Part shown: positions 8,313 to 14,219 of the stretch, one piece after another
Layout of the letters: each line of letters begins with the position of its first letter
Position numbering within the stretch: position 1 is the stretch's first letter
Assembly: GCA_946481205.1 (NCBI GenBank)
Contig: CAMLNB010000050.1
Location: 1 to 18,384 of the forward strand
Direction: 5' to 3'
Origin: an uncultured Kangiella sp.
Lineage (GTDB): Bacteria > Pseudomonadota > Gammaproteobacteria > Enterobacterales > DSM-103792
DNA: 18,384 nt
Position numbers and translations under genes: made by a program
The notes under the pieces: model-generated
Databases searched by the model: none
Seen by the model: only the letters and a program-made list of their open reading frames with translations
Told to the model about the DNA's origin: nothing

Positions 8313-10676
8313 TCACACTTTCAGATTGCTGCCGACCTGTTGCAACCACTGCCGGAAATCCTCCGCCGGTACCGGCCGGCTGAAATGATAGCCCTGACCG
8401 CGATTACAACCCCAGTCGCGCAGTAGCAGCGCCTGTTCGCGCTGCTCAATGCCTTCGGCCACGACGGTCAGGCCCAAGTTGTGACCCAGCTCAATGGTCG
8501 AGCGGACAATCGCGGCATCGCCGCCGTCGGCCTGCAGATGGCGGATGAATGCCTGATCAATTTTCAACTCCTGCACCGGCAGCTTTTTCAAATACGCCAG
8601 TGAGGAGTAGCCGGTGCCGAAGTCATCAATCGCCAGCGTCACTCCGAGCTGGCGCAAGCGGCCGAGCAAGGCCATGGCGCGTTCCGGCTCATCCATAAAA
8701 CCGCTTTCGGTGATTTCGAGACCGAGCAGATCCGGCGCGATCTGGCTGCTGGCCAGCGATTCGGCAATGAAATCGCTGAGGCTGTCATCGAGCAAATCAT
8801 GGGTCGAAATATTCACGGCGATATGCACCGACAAACCGGAGGCCTGCCACTCGCGGCTCTGACTGAGCGCGCGGGCGATGATCCACCGGGTCAAGCGTTT
8901 GATATCGCCGGTTTGTTCGGCGAACGGAATGAAATCGATCGGCGGGATGAAGCCGCGTTGCGGATGCTGCCAGCGCACCAGCGCTTCGCAATGGCCGTGG
9001 CCATCGCCTTGCAGATCGATCTTTGGTTGATAAAACAACCGCAGTTCGTTTTCGGCAACGGCGCGGCGCAGATCACCGAGCAAACTCACATGTTCGGCAC
9101 GGAACGGTTGCAAGCCCGGGTCAAAGCGGACAATGCTGCGCCGCTGCTGCCGGCTGTAATAGAGCGCGACATCGACTGCACGCAGCAGGGCGCCAGTGCG
9201 CGTGCCATCATCGGGTGCAACCGCGTAGCCAAAGCTGGCACGCAGATCGACGGTATGGCCGTCGATAACGAAAGCCTGCTGCATGCTCGCCGCCAATTGC
9301 TCGGCGATCTGCTTGGCTTCTGCATCACCGGCCGCCGGCAACAGCACACCGTATTCATCGGCACCGAGTCGCGCCAGCGTTGCTGTCTCAGGCAACCGCT
9401 GACGCAACCGCTCGCCAGCCGCTTTCAGCAACTGATCGCCAAGGGCATGGCCGAGTGTGTTGTTGATCAGTTTGAACCGATCCAGATCCAGCAGCAGCAC
9501 CGCGGTCGGTTCAGCATTCTTCAACAACGTGGTCAGCTGTTCGGTGAAGTAGGTGCGATTCGGCAGTCCAGTCAGCGGATCGCGATAAGCCAGATCAAGA
9601 ATTTGTTGTTCGCGATTGGCGATAGTCGCCTGCATGGTGTTGAACGCCTGGGCCAGCTCGCCGATTTCATCGCCGCTGCGGATGTCGGCATTGACCCGGT
9701 AATCACCGCTTTCCATGCGTCGTGCGGCGGCCTGCAATTGCTGCAGCGGCTTGACGATGCCGCGGGCCAGCAGCACGGTAGCGATCAGCGCCAGCAGCAG
9801 CGCCACGCCGCCGAGCAGCAACAAATAGCGCTGCAATTGCCGGTGCGGCGCCAAGGCCAGTTCGAGCGAGCGTTGCAGCACCGCGACTTCCCGGCTGTTG
9901 CTTTCACCAATAGGAACGATCAGCGTCTGGTACGGTGTGCCGTCAAGCGTTACGGTTTGCACGCTGTCACGTGCCAGCGCCACCATCTGCTGCCGTAATT
10001 GCTCGGCCAGTTCCGGAGCCAAGCTGCTGGCTTGCAGATGCCAATCGCCCGTCGCGCTGTCCTGCTGTGCTAGCTGGCCCAGAAACGAAATCTGCAGGCC
10101 GGTCAGTTTGTGCAGATCACTGACAACCTCGCCGTCAATCAGAAAAGCCATCGCGACCACGGCAACCGGCAATGGCGCCCGGACGATGACCACGACCAAT
10201 TGATAAGCCTGGCCATCGAGGCTGACGATATCGCTGGCGGCGCCGTTGTCGCGCGCGCGTTGCAGCAAAGTCGGGAACGGAAAGTCGCCGCGGCTGGCAC
10301 CGCTGCGACTGTCGGCCAGCAATTGGCCTTCGAGTGTTGCCGCCAAACTGAGATCGGCGCGAATGCGGCTGCGATGGCTTTGCAGTGCCGACTCGATGGT
10401 GCCGGCATCCTGGCTGGCAACCGCTTCGCGAAAACCATAGTCTGCTGCGAGCACGCGTGCCGCTTGGATCAGCTGTTGCTGATTCTGTTCCAGCGCACGC
10501 TGAAACACGCCGCGGCCGAGCAGCAATTCCTGCTGCAATTGATCACTGATGATGCCGCGCTGAACCTGACTGACCAGCAACAGCACCGCTGCAATGACCA
10601 GCAGCAACAAGCCGCCATAGGTCATTGCGAGGCGCCGACTCAGATACCGGCGCGGTATGCTGGCGGTGTGTTGCAT
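8313..10676 (-). CDS. Membrane-bound sensor with degenerate GGDEF and intact EAL domain (probable c-di-GMP phosphodiesterase)
   Basis: The 787 residues read as TM1 (about 19-38), a periplasmic sensor (40-283) that resembles double-Cache domains (segment LAADYGFREAVASQDAGTI), TM2 (284-304), HAMP (305-358, including the DEIGELAQAFNTM segment), GGDEF (about 365-520) and EAL (about 530-780). The GGDEF signature is GADEY (438-442), and no RxxD inhibitory site is seen upstream, so cyclase activity is doubtful. The EAL residues are complete by family comparison: E564 (EAL), N622, E654, D684 and D685 (DDFGTGYSS), K705, E741 and Q761. I infer a phosphodiesterase that degrades c-di-GMP under control of a periplasmic signal, with the GGDEF domain perhaps binding GTP as a regulator. 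ATG 10676 overlaps the stop of the cupredoxin gene (TGATG), so it is the last gene of a coupled three-gene operon. Confidence 0.93.
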   Translation of the reverse strand: MQHTASIPRRYLSRRLAMTYGGLLLLVIAAVLLLVSQVQRGIISDQLQQELLLGRGVFQRALEQNQQQLIQAARVLAADYGFREAVASQDAGTIESALQSHRSRIRADLSLAATLEGQLLADSRSGASRGDFPFPTLLQRARDNGAASDIVSLDGQAYQLVVVIVRAPLPVAVVAMAFLIDGEVVSDLHKLTGLQISFLGQLAQQDSATGDWHLQASSLAPELAEQLRQQMVALARDSVQTVTLDGTPYQTLIVPIGESNSREVAVLQRSLELALAPHRQLQRYLLLLGGVALLLALIATVLLARGIVKPLQQLQAAARRMESGDYRVNADIRSGDEIGELAQAFNTMQATIANREQQILDLAYRDPLTGLPNRTYFTEQLTTLLKNAEPTAVLLLDLDRFKLINNTLGHALGDQLLKAAGERLRQRLPETATLARLGADEYGVLLPAAGDAEAKQIAEQLAASMQQAFVIDGHTVDLRASFGYAVAPDDGTRTGALLRAVDVALYYSRQQRRSIVRFDPGLQPFRAEHVSLLGDLRRAVAENELRLFYQPKIDLQGDGHGHCEALVRWQHPQRGFIPPIDFIPFAEQTGDIKRLTRWIIARALSQSREWQASGLSVHIAVNISTHDLLDDSLSDFIAESLASSQIAPDLLGLEITESGFMDEPERAMALLGRLRQLGVTLAIDDFGTGYSSLAYLKKLPVQELKIDQAFIRHLQADGGDAAIVRSTIELGHNLGLTVVAEGIEQREQALLLRDWGCNRGQGYHFSRPVPAEDFRQWLQQVGSNLKV

Positions 10677-11293
10677 CAGTAGTCCGGATCCTGCCGCGGT
10701 CGTTGCCGCAGCGCCAAGGTCAGCGTCAACGGCGTAGTGTGGTCGGTCACCGTAATTGCCTGCGGCTTGGCGATGCCAAGCAGATCCGGATGCCAGTATT
10801 CCAGCGTGTGCGGCCCTGGTGGCAATTGCAGCACGGCGATACCCTGCGCATTGCTGCGGCCATACCAGGGCGTGTCGACCACCAGAATATGCGCCAGCAT
10901 CCAGTCATGGATATTGCAGCCGAGCGTGACCACGCCCGGTTTGTCGAACAGCACCGGCTCGGCCGGCACGCCGCTGTACAGTTTCAGCTCGAATTTTTTC
11001 GGATCAGAAAACGAGTAAACGTGATGGCGGATATTGTCCTTGTTCGGAAAGCGGATTTTGCTGCCGACCGGAACCACGCTGACATACGGCACAAACTCTT
11101 TGTTGATCTGATCGATATCGGTCAGCAAACCGGCTGGCTTGGCGGCGCTGGAAGGCACGTAGACGACGACATCGGCCAGCGGTTCGCCTGCGCTGGTTTT
11201 GATCTGCACTTGCAATTCGGCGGCGGTTGTTGTGCCGATTGCCACACCGACGCCAGCCAACAGCAGTGCTGCCATGCCATACGTGTTTCGCAT
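10676..11293 (-). CDS. Exported cupredoxin-like protein (amicyanin-type copper motif)
   Basis: The 205 residues begin with a Sec signal peptide (about 1-25, ending TTTAA). A cupredoxin-like region runs to about 140. Candidate type-1 copper ligands are H90 or H91 (NIRHHVYSF) and C126-x2-H129-x2-M132 in GCNIHDWM; this Cys/His/Met spacing is that of amicyanin. Residues 146-200 look like a small beta-sandwich add-on (QLPPGPHTLEYWHPDLLG). Such proteins are often named methylamine utilization protein by similarity to amicyanin, but no methylamine dehydrogenase genes are nearby, so that role is not supported. It probably carries electrons or binds copper in the periplasm. Start and stop codons overlap the neighbours as TGATG on both sides, between an exported globin and an EAL-domain sensor, which argues for a shared function. 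Confidence 0.85.
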   Translation of the reverse strand: MRNTYGMAALLLAGVGVAIGTTTAAELQVQIKTSAGEPLADVVVYVPSSAAKPAGLLTDIDQINKEFVPYVSVVPVGSKIRFPNKDNIRHHVYSFSDPKKFELKLYSGVPAEPVLFDKPGVVTLGCNIHDWMLAHILVVDTPWYGRSNAQGIAVLQLPPGPHTLEYWHPDLLGIAKPQAITVTDHTTPLTLTLALRQRPRQDPDY

Positions 11294-11718
11294 CAGGGAC
11301 CTGCTGCAACGGGATGCACGACTTGCGGTTTCATCGGCGCCAGCAGTGCCAGCAGCTCGTTCTTTTCCCGCGTGCCAATGCCTTGTTCGTCAAGGATGAC
11401 CCGCAGCTGTTCAACCAAGCCATAAAACTCCCGCTCGGTAATGTTGAGGCCGCGGTGGACCAAACGCATGTCATCCCCCGTATAGGTACAGGGCCCACCC
11501 GCGAGCACGCAAAACTGCTCGGCCAGCTTGTCCTTGACCCGGTCGAGGTTGACCTTGTTGAAACTGCGTTTGGTCACCGGATCGGTGCTGGAGACATCGA
11601 TCAGTTTGCCGGTGATGGTTTTCAGCACCGGCAGACCACCGATGCGGCTATAGAGGCTGTCATCAGCCGATAGCCGGGTTGACAGGCAGAGCAACAGCAG
11701 CAGGCAGCAGCGCAACAT
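11293..11718 (-). CDS. Exported group 1 truncated haemoglobin
   Basis: The 141-residue product has a short Sec-type signal peptide (MLRCCLLLLLCLSTRLSA), then a TrHbN-like 2-over-2 globin. Landmarks are LYSRIGG (22-28), GGPCTYTGDDM (74-84) and the proximal haem ligand H88 in MRLVHRGLNIT, aligning with H81 of mycobacterial HbN. By hand alignment, the distal Tyr-B10 and Gln-E11 of HbN are replaced by aliphatic residues (near I40 and L66), suggesting different ligand chemistry. C70 and C77 bracket the GGP turn and could form a disulfide after export. An ATG at 11748 would add ten residues; ATG 11718 is preferred because GGAGGG lies ten bases upstream and the hydrophobic signal begins there. It is the first gene of the operon with the cupredoxin and EAL genes. 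Confidence 0.85.
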   Translation of the reverse strand: MLRCCLLLLLCLSTRLSADDSLYSRIGGLPVLKTITGKLIDVSSTDPVTKRSFNKVNLDRVKDKLAEQFCVLAGGPCTYTGDDMRLVHRGLNITEREFYGLVEQLRVILDEQGIGTREKNELLALLAPMKPQVVHPVAAGP

Positions 11719-11728
11719 TTTTGACAGG

Positions 11729-11734
11729 CCCTCC
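11729..11734 (-). promoter_or_regulatory. Ribosome binding site that selects the globin start at 11718
   Basis: On the minus strand this reads GGAGGG, ten bases before ATG 11718. It lies inside the longer alternative frame that begins at 11748, which supports the shorter protein. Confidence 0.6.
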
Positions 11735-11750
11735 GGGGCGATTAGCATTG

Positions 11751-11779
11751 AGCATAGCCAGTGACCGGATGTTGGTCAT
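11751..11779 (-). promoter_or_regulatory. Candidate promoter of the globin-cupredoxin-EAL operon
   Basis: On the minus strand, ATGACC (11779-11774) and TATGCT (11756-11751) are separated by 17 bases, each matching the sigma-70 boxes at four of six positions. The transcript would begin near 11744, leaving about 25 bases before ATG 11718. The -35 overlaps one of the GGTCAC-like half-sites described for this region. Confidence 0.4.
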
Positions 11780-11821
11780 CCGAAACTGATCACTTGAAAC
11801 AGGTCACCTGAAACAGGAGCG
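11761..11821. repeat. 14-bp periodic repeats in the divergent globin / DUF3034 region
   Basis: GGTCAC-like hexamers occur at 11774 (GGTCAT), 11788 (GATCAC) and 11802 (GGTCAC), exactly 14 bp apart, with an inverted copy (GTGACC) at 11761-11766. In longer form, CACTTGAAACAGG (11791-11803) and CACCTGAAACAGG (11805-11817) are direct repeats with one mismatch. CAGGTCACCTG (11800-11810) is also an inverted repeat with 5-base arms. This looks like a multi-site operator for a regulator binding one face of the helix; the regulator is unknown. Confidence 0.6.
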
Positions 11822-11825
11822 GGAC

Positions 11826-12710
11826 ATGGGCGAGGCCCTCACAGCGATCTCCGGATCGGTCATACGAGCCGTTTTGCTGTTTGCGCTAGTGCAGACGGCC
11901 AGCGTCAACGCCGATCCGGGCGGTCGCTTGCCTGCCACCGGCGGCGTGGTGTCGGTTGATGGCAGCGGCGGTGGCGGCTTGACCAGTTGGGCGCTGATCA
12001 CGGGCTATGGCACCGCCGATGAGTGGGGCGGCGCCATCAGCTACACCCGGCTGCCGTTGCCCGATTACACCTTCGAAAGCACGGCGCTGACAGTGGGCCT
12101 GTTCGACCGGTTCGAGCTGAGCCTCGGTCGCCAGCGCTTTGATCTGGAAGATGTGGTGCCCGGTGAGCAGATCACGCAGGACATCGTTGGCCTGAAATGG
12201 CGTCTGGCTGGCGATGCCGTCTTTGCCCCGGACTCGGCGATGCCGCAGCTGGCCCTTGGCCTGCAGCACAAACGCAATCGCGATTTTGATTTCATCCCGG
12301 CGGCGCTGGGCGGTGAGCATGAACGCGATACCGAGCTTTATCTGGCCGCCAGTAAGCTCTATTTCGGCGCGGTGTTCGGCCACAACCTGCTGGTCAATGC
12401 CGGGCTGCGTTACAGCCGGGCCAATCAATTCGGTCTGCTGGGTTTCGGCGGCCCGGAGGGCGATGACCGCGAGTGGCTTGGCGAATTGGCGCTCGGGCTG
12501 TTCTTGACCGACAGTCTGGTGCTGGGCGCCGAATACCGGCAAAAGCCGGACAATCTCGCCTTTGCCGAAGATGACGCCCGCGATGCCTTCCTGGCTTGGG
12601 TGCCGAACCGGCGGTTTGCGCTGACGCTGGCCCGGGTCGATCTGGGCCGGATCGCCGTGACCCCAGACGATCAAACCGGCACCTATCTGCAGCTGCAGCT
12701 CAATTATTGA
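11826..12710 (+). CDS. DUF3034 family exported protein, probable outer-membrane beta-barrel
   Basis: The 294-residue product matches the DUF3034 pattern as I know it: a signal peptide (about 1-29, ending VNA), then GGRLPATGG (32-40), LTSWALITGYGTADEW (52-67), FDRFELSLGRQRF (93-105), QDIVGLKWRLAGDAVF (118-133), ANQFGLLGFGG (199-209) and GAEYRQKPDNL (234-244). Alternating polar and hydrophobic strands and a C-terminal aromatic (QLNY) suggest an outer-membrane beta-barrel; no function is established for the family. ATG 11826 is supported by AGGAG six bases upstream (11815-11819). It is divergent from the globin-cupredoxin-EAL operon, across a region of 14-bp repeats, so the two units may share a regulator. 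No clear sigma-70 promoter or terminator was found for it. Confidence 0.82.
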   Translation: MGEALTAISGSVIRAVLLFALVQTASVNADPGGRLPATGGVVSVDGSGGGGLTSWALITGYGTADEWGGAISYTRLPLPDYTFESTALTVGLFDRFELSLGRQRFDLEDVVPGEQITQDIVGLKWRLAGDAVFAPDSAMPQLALGLQHKRNRDFDFIPAALGGEHERDTELYLAASKLYFGAVFGHNLLVNAGLRYSRANQFGLLGFGGPEGDDREWLGELALGLFLTDSLVLGAEYRQKPDNLAFAEDDARDAFLAWVPNRRFALTLARVDLGRIAVTPDDQTGTYLQLQLNY

Positions 12711-12731
12711 CCAATCGTCTTCCTGCCTCGC

Positions 12732-12773
12732 GCGGCGACCGGTGCGTTGCTTGTAACTTGCCGGCGTCGCCGC
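12732..12773. repeat. Inverted repeat enclosing the tpiA -35 region
   Basis: GCGGCGAC (12732-12739) and GTCGCCGC (12766-12773) are perfect inverted 8-base arms with 26 bases between them. The arms enclose the proposed -35 box and end directly against the -10 box of the tpiA promoter. It could be an operator or, in RNA from the upstream gene, a hairpin; there is no T-run. Confidence 0.45.
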
Positions 12774-12779
12774 TACCAT
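12751..12779 (+). promoter_or_regulatory. Candidate tpiA promoter
   Basis: TTGTAA (12751-12756) and TACCAT (12774-12779) are separated by exactly 17 bases, each matching four of six consensus positions. The transcript would begin near 12786, about 22 bases before ATG 12808. Confidence 0.45.
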
Positions 12780-12807
12780 ATGCGCCCGCTTCGCCAGGCC
12801 CTTTTTT

Positions 12808-13569
12808 ATGACCTCGTCGCGCCCGCGCATCGTTGCTGGTAACTGGAAAATGCACGGTTCGCGCGAACTGGTTCGGGCCTTGGTCCCCGCTGTGCAGCAG
12901 GCGCTGCCAGCGACCGGTCACTGCCAGGTCGTGTTCTGTCCGCCGGCGGTGTATCTCGGTGAAGTCTCCGGTTTGCTGAACCATCCGCGCTGCGCCTTGG
13001 GCGCTCAGGATGTCAGTGCCCAGAGTAGCGGTGCCTACACTGGCGAGCTGGCCGGGGCGATGCTCAAAGAGCTCGGTTGCCGGTTCAGCATTGTCGGGCA
13101 TTCGGAGCGGCGCCGTTACCACGGCGAAAGCAGCGAGCTGGTCGCGGCCAAAGCGGCGGCGGCACTGGCAGCAGGATTACGGCCGATCATCTGTGTCGGC
13201 GAAACTCTGGCCGAGCGCGAAAGCGAGCGGACCTGGGCGGTGTTGGAACAGCAGCTGACGGCGATTGCCGGCTTGCTCCAGCACGAACGGGCCAGCGAAT
13301 TGGTGTTGGCTTACGAACCGGTCTGGGCCATTGGCACCGGCCGCACCGCGACGCCGCAGCAGGCGCAGTCGGTACACGGGCAGGTCCGGGCGTGGCTGAA
13401 ACAGCAGGCGCCGGCCTTGGCCGAGCAGCTGCCGATTCTGTACGGCGGCAGTGTAAAAGCAGATAACGCGGCGGCGCTGATGGCGCAGCCGGATGTGGAC
13501 GGAGCCCTTGTCGGGGGCGCCTCCTTGCAGGCAGATGAGTTCATCGCCATTTGCCGCAGCGCTGGATAA
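12808..13569 (+). CDS. tpiA: Triosephosphate isomerase
   Basis: TpiA interconverts dihydroxyacetone phosphate and glyceraldehyde-3-phosphate in glycolysis and gluconeogenesis, in the cytoplasm. The 253-residue TIM barrel has the catalytic set: N12 and K14 in GNWKMHG, H98 in IVGHSERR, E170 in AYEPVWAIGTG, the flexible loop PVWAIGTGRT (171-180), and the phosphate-binding YGGSVKADN and ALVGGASL near the end. Length and motifs are those of a normal enzyme. ATG 12808 gives MTSSRPRIVAGNWKMHG; it follows a T-run and has only a weak ribosome binding site. tpiA immediately before secG is a common gammaproteobacterial order. The four genes before it separate it from glmM, its neighbour in many relatives. 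Confidence 0.97.
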   Translation: MTSSRPRIVAGNWKMHGSRELVRALVPAVQQALPATGHCQVVFCPPAVYLGEVSGLLNHPRCALGAQDVSAQSSGAYTGELAGAMLKELGCRFSIVGHSERRRYHGESSELVAAKAAAALAAGLRPIICVGETLAERESERTWAVLEQQLTAIAGLLQHERASELVLAYEPVWAIGTGRTATPQQAQSVHGQVRAWLKQQAPALAEQLPILYGGSVKADNAAALMAQPDVDGALVGGASLQADEFIAICRSAG

Positions 13570-13599
13570 GCGCTGAGAGAAAAGTCGGAAAAGACTGAC

Positions 13600-14031
13600 A
13601 TGTACGAGATTTTGCTGGGTCTGTTTCTGGTCATCGCCTTGGCGTTGGTCGGCATCATCCTGCTGCAACAGGGCAAAGGCGCCGATCTGGGCGCATCGTT
13701 CGGTGCTGGCGCCTCCAACACCGTGTTCGGTGCCGCCGGTTCGGGCAATTTTCTGACCAAGGCCACCTGGGCGCTGGCGCTGGTGTCCTTGGTGATCCTG
13801 CTGGTGCTCGGCTATCTGGCCAGCCACCGCGATCAAGCCGTGCAAGCCACTGACGATGTCTTCGCCGATCAGCCGGCAAGCGAAATCCCGGCGGCTGCTC
13901 CGGCAACCGATGCGGCTGCCGTGCCAGCCACGGATGTGCCGGTCGCTGCGGAAGCGGCACCTGCCAACAGCGATGTCCCGGCCGCTCCGGCTGAGCAAGC
14001 GCAACCGGCCAACGATGTGCCGACGCCCTGA
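13600..14031 (+). CDS. secG: Preprotein translocase subunit SecG
   Basis: SecG is the small auxiliary subunit of the SecYEG channel in the inner membrane and improves SecA-driven export. The protein has TM1 (about 3-22), the conserved cytosolic loop LQQGKGADLGASFGAGASNT (22-41) and FGAAGSGNFLTKAT (43-56), then TM2 (57-74). The remaining 69 residues are an Ala/Pro/Asp/Val-rich tail (for example AAAPATDAAAVPATDVPVAA). At 143 residues it is longer than the roughly 110 of E. coli SecG because of this tail. ATG 13600 gives the expected MYEILLGLFLVIALALVGI; the ribosome binding site is weak. It lies 30 bases after tpiA and is probably cotranscribed with it and with the tRNA-Leu gene downstream. Confidence 0.94.
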   Translation: MYEILLGLFLVIALALVGIILLQQGKGADLGASFGAGASNTVFGAAGSGNFLTKATWALALVSLVILLVLGYLASHRDQAVQATDDVFADQPASEIPAAAPATDAAAVPATDVPVAAEAAPANSDVPAAPAEQAQPANDVPTP

Positions 14032-14039
14032 GGGCAGCG

Positions 14040-14055
14040 CAGGTCGCTCGACCTG
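14040..14055 (+). repeat. Palindrome between secG and tRNA-Leu
   Basis: CAGGTCG (14040-14046) and CGACCTG (14049-14055) are perfect inverted arms separated by CT. It lies nine bases before the tRNA and has no T-run, so an RNA-processing hairpin in a secG-tRNA transcript is more likely than a terminator. Confidence 0.45.
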
Positions 14056-14063
14056 AACAATTC

Positions 14064-14148
14064 GCGGAAGTGGTGAAATTGGTAGACACACCATCTTGAG
14101 GGGGTGGCGCCGCAAGGCATGAGGGTTCAAGTCCCTCCTTCCGCACCA
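14064..14148 (+). tRNA. tRNA-Leu, anticodon GAG
   Basis: The 85-base tRNA has acceptor GCGGAAG (14064-14070) paired with CTTCCGC (14138-14144), discriminator A and encoded CCA (14146-14148). The anticodon stem CCATC/GGTGG encloses loop TTGAGGG with anticodon GAG at 14098-14100, decoding CUC and CUU. A long variable arm (14108-14120, GCC-GCAA-GGC) marks a class II tRNA such as leucine, and the T arm is GAGGG-TTCAAGT-CCCTC. Sequence and position after secG resemble E. coli leuU. Confidence 0.97.
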
Positions 14149-14185
14149 ATTTACCGGCCGGGTTCTCCGGTCGGCCTGAAAGGAG

Positions 14186-14219
14186 AATGGCATCTGTCCG
14201 CAAGACGATGCCATTTTTT
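14186..14219 (+). terminator. Intrinsic terminator after tRNA-Leu
   Basis: AATGGCATC (14186-14194) pairs with GATGCCATT (14207-14215), extended inside by GTC/GAC with one bulged T, and is followed by a T-run ending at 14219. It would end the tpiA-secG-tRNA transcript before the nuo operon. A second GC-rich inverted repeat (CCGGCCGG / CCGGTCGG, about 14154-14174) lies just upstream. Confidence 0.82.

Noticed and set aside
8799..9998. A 399-residue plus-strand frame opposite the EAL gene
   Set aside because: The minus strand encodes clear GGDEF and EAL domains in this stretch; the plus-strand translation shows no recognisable motif.
10676..11293. Role of the cupredoxin in methylamine oxidation
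   Set aside because: Only the copper motif resembles amicyanin; no methylamine dehydrogenase subunit or maturation gene is in the window.
11719..11748. Longer start for the truncated haemoglobin
   Set aside because: It would place polar residues before the signal peptide and would start just upstream of the inferred transcription start near 11744; the ribosome binding site serves ATG 11718.
11886..12830. A 314-residue minus-strand frame opposite the DUF3034 gene
   Set aside because: The plus strand encodes a family-matching protein with signal peptide and ribosome binding site; the antisense product has neither.
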